Source: Candidatus Bathyarchaeota archaeon (GTDB taxonomy: Archaea > Thermoproteota > Bathyarchaeia > 40CM-2-53-6). Taken from it: DNA of 5,354 nucleotides. Positions within the stretch are counted from its first letter, which is position 1. Each line of letters starts with the position of its first letter. The notes beneath the pieces are model-generated. The model was not told the origin of the DNA. It worked only from the letters and a program-made list of their open reading frames with translations, and did no database searches. Position numbers and translations under genes: made by a program. Below, in pieces: positions 4,334 to 5,354 of this stretch. The stretch covers positions 1 to 5,354 of the forward strand of contig VBBA01000103.1 of the NCBI GenBank assembly GCA_005888675.1. The letters are read 5' to 3'.

Positions 4334-5083
4334 CTGAAGATAGTCGTATGCATCCGTCGCGTCCCAGACACCGCTACACGGATCAAGATCGCCCCCGACA
4401 ACAAGTCGATCGAGATGACGGATGTCGAATACGTCATCAATCCATACGAAGAATACGCGCTAGAGCAAGGCGTCCAATTGAAGGAAAAGTACGGTGGCGA
4501 AGTAACGGTGCTTACGCTTGGACCCGAAAAGTCGACTCAGATGATCCAGAAAGCCCTAGCATTGGGGGCTGACAACGCCATTCATCTCAGGACTGCTAGT
4601 TTTCCGGACGATCCAAGTGCCGTCGCCAGAGCACTCGCAGCAGAACTGAAGGATCGCCAGTTCGACGTGCTGCTGTTCGGAAAGAAGGGTGTCGATGATG
4701 ACAATCACCAAGTCGGCGAAATGGTGTCCGAACTACTCGGAATCCCCTGCGCCACCCAAATTGTCAAGCTCGATATCAAAGATGGTAATGCCGTTGCGGT
4801 CCGTGAAGTCGAGGGCGGTTCAATTACGATAGAGACTAGCCTGCCCGCTGCCTTTACCGGCGAAAAGGATCTCACAGTTCCAAGATACGCGTCCCTGCGA
4901 GAACTTGTGGCAGCACGGAAGAAACCTATCACGGTTAAAGAACCAAAATCATACCCCGCCCTTCTCGAAACGGTCTCGATGCAATATCCTCCACCTAGAC
5001 CCCAGGGTCGGATAATCGGCAAGGGTCCTGGGGCGGTACCTGAATTGATCAGGGTGTTGCATGAAGAGGCCAAGGTGATCTAG
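4334..5083 (+). CDS. etfB: Electron transfer flavoprotein beta subunit, CTG start
   Basis: This 249-residue protein is EtfB/FixA, which pairs with EtfA and carries electrons via FAD, with AMP or a second FAD bound in the beta subunit, between dehydrogenases and quinone reductases in the cytoplasm. It shows the first beta strand KIVVCIRRVPDT (2-13), INPYEEYALE (35-44), GADNAIHL (78-85), the nucleotide-binding loop GKKGVDDDNHQVG (116-128), and the EtfB signature region VREVEGGSITIETSLPA (156-172). The frame is open upstream to a stop at 4235-4237, with no ATG, GTG or TTG before 4415. Starting at ATG 4415 would remove 27 conserved residues, including the first strand. The codon exactly where relatives have Met is CTG (4334), so a CTG start is proposed. 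Length agrees with the family (about 250-260). etfA follows after 5 bases. Whether this ETF is of the bifurcating type cannot be decided here. Confidence 0.93.
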   Translation: MKIVVCIRRVPDTATRIKIAPDNKSIEMTDVEYVINPYEEYALEQGVQLKEKYGGEVTVLTLGPEKSTQMIQKALALGADNAIHLRTASFPDDPSAVARALAAELKDRQFDVLLFGKKGVDDDNHQVGEMVSELLGIPCATQIVKLDIKDGNAVAVREVEGGSITIETSLPAAFTGEKDLTVPRYASLRELVAARKKPITVKEPKSYPALLETVSMQYPPPRPQGRIIGKGPGAVPELIRVLHEEAKVI

Positions 5084-5088
5084 ACACT

Positions 5089-5354
5089 ATGGTCCGAAGT
5101 CCGGTCCTCGTGTTCTCAGAAACATTCGGACAAGATTTCCGGAGGGCATCCCTCGAAGCAGTGACTGAAGGAAAAAGGATCGCAGGACTGCTCAGCACAA
5201 GCCTCGTAGCCGTGGCAATTGGCTATGGAATCAAAGAAAAAGCAAGCCACCTGGGAAAGTACGGCGCCGACAAGGTACTAGTTGTCGATAATCCCGATCT
5301 CAAGACTTACCATCCAGACTACTATCGAGCGATTGGGCTGGAAGTCGTTCGCAA
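5089..5354 (+). CDS. etfA: Electron transfer flavoprotein alpha subunit, N-terminal part (cut by window edge)
   Basis: The first 88 codons of EtfA/FixB are present; the rest lies beyond the window. The visible part shows the N-terminal domain fold of the family: the strand SPVLVFSE (4-11), the helix RRASLEAVTEGKRIAGLL, the strand SLVAVAIG, and the typical stretch HLGKYGADKVLVVDNPDL, in which GADKV is the matching element to GADNA in EtfB. The C-terminal FAD-binding domain is not visible, so cofactor residues cannot be checked. The ATG at 5089 follows the etfB stop by 5 bases, which indicates translational coupling and balanced production of the two subunits. Confidence 0.93.
   Translation, partial: MVRSPVLVFSETFGQDFRRASLEAVTEGKRIAGLLSTSLVAVAIGYGIKEKASHLGKYGADKVLVVDNPDLKTYHPDYYRAIGLEVVR

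Noticed and set aside
4213..4440. N-terminal extension of tatA to ATG 4440
   Set aside because: The extra 76 residues do not resemble TatA, they overlap the conserved start of etfB on the other strand, and a TATA-like box lies inside, just before GTG 4212.
4348..4572. Plus-strand frame starting at ATG 4348
   Set aside because: It is a shadow of etfB in another frame, Arg-rich and of low complexity. The EtfB frame carries the conserved family motifs through the same bases.
4705..5073. Minus-strand frame opposite etfB
   Set aside because: It lies wholly inside etfB on the opposite strand and has a Ser/Thr/Pro-rich product with no domain, typical of an antisense shadow.

Overview
The window looks archaeal, most likely from the Thaumarchaeota (Nitrososphaeria) or a neighbouring lineage such as Bathyarchaeia. 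This is inference from several signs. AT-rich TATA-like boxes sit about 27 bases upstream of start codons, as in leaderless archaeal transcripts. Recognisable Shine-Dalgarno sequences are scarce. GTG, TTG and apparently CTG start codons are common. The TatC protein ends in a zinc ribbon. A winged-helix regulator of archaeal style is followed by a tiny membrane protein. No rRNA, tRNA, CRISPR array or insertion sequence was seen.

Layout: positions 1-210 hold no convincing gene. On the minus strand, reading right to left from 4212 to 211, there are three two-gene units. (i) tatA (3919-4212) and tatC (3016-3894) encode a minimal twin-arginine translocase. (ii) A winged-helix regulator (2448-2918) is followed 12 bases later by a three-helix membrane protein (2133-2435). 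(iii) A 109-residue protein with a clear Tat signal (1641-1970) is followed 5 bases later by a full-length DUF4331 protein (211-1635) that has no signal of its own. On the plus strand, diverging from tatA, lie etfB (4334-5083) and the first 88 codons of etfA (5089 to the window edge). These encode the two subunits of electron transfer flavoprotein.

How the genes may work together: the most interesting reading is an export module. The DUF4331 protein lacks a signal peptide and starts at the point where exported relatives begin after signal cleavage. Its small Tat-signal neighbour could carry it across the membrane in folded form through the adjacent TatA/TatC (hitchhiker export). The regulator and membrane-protein pair in the middle could sense a membrane or redox state, but nothing in the sequence proves that it controls the neighbours. 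The promoter of the Tat-signal/DUF4331 pair has a striking symmetric arrangement of repeats centred on its TATA box. The etf genes point to flavin-based electron transfer and may be unrelated to the export module.
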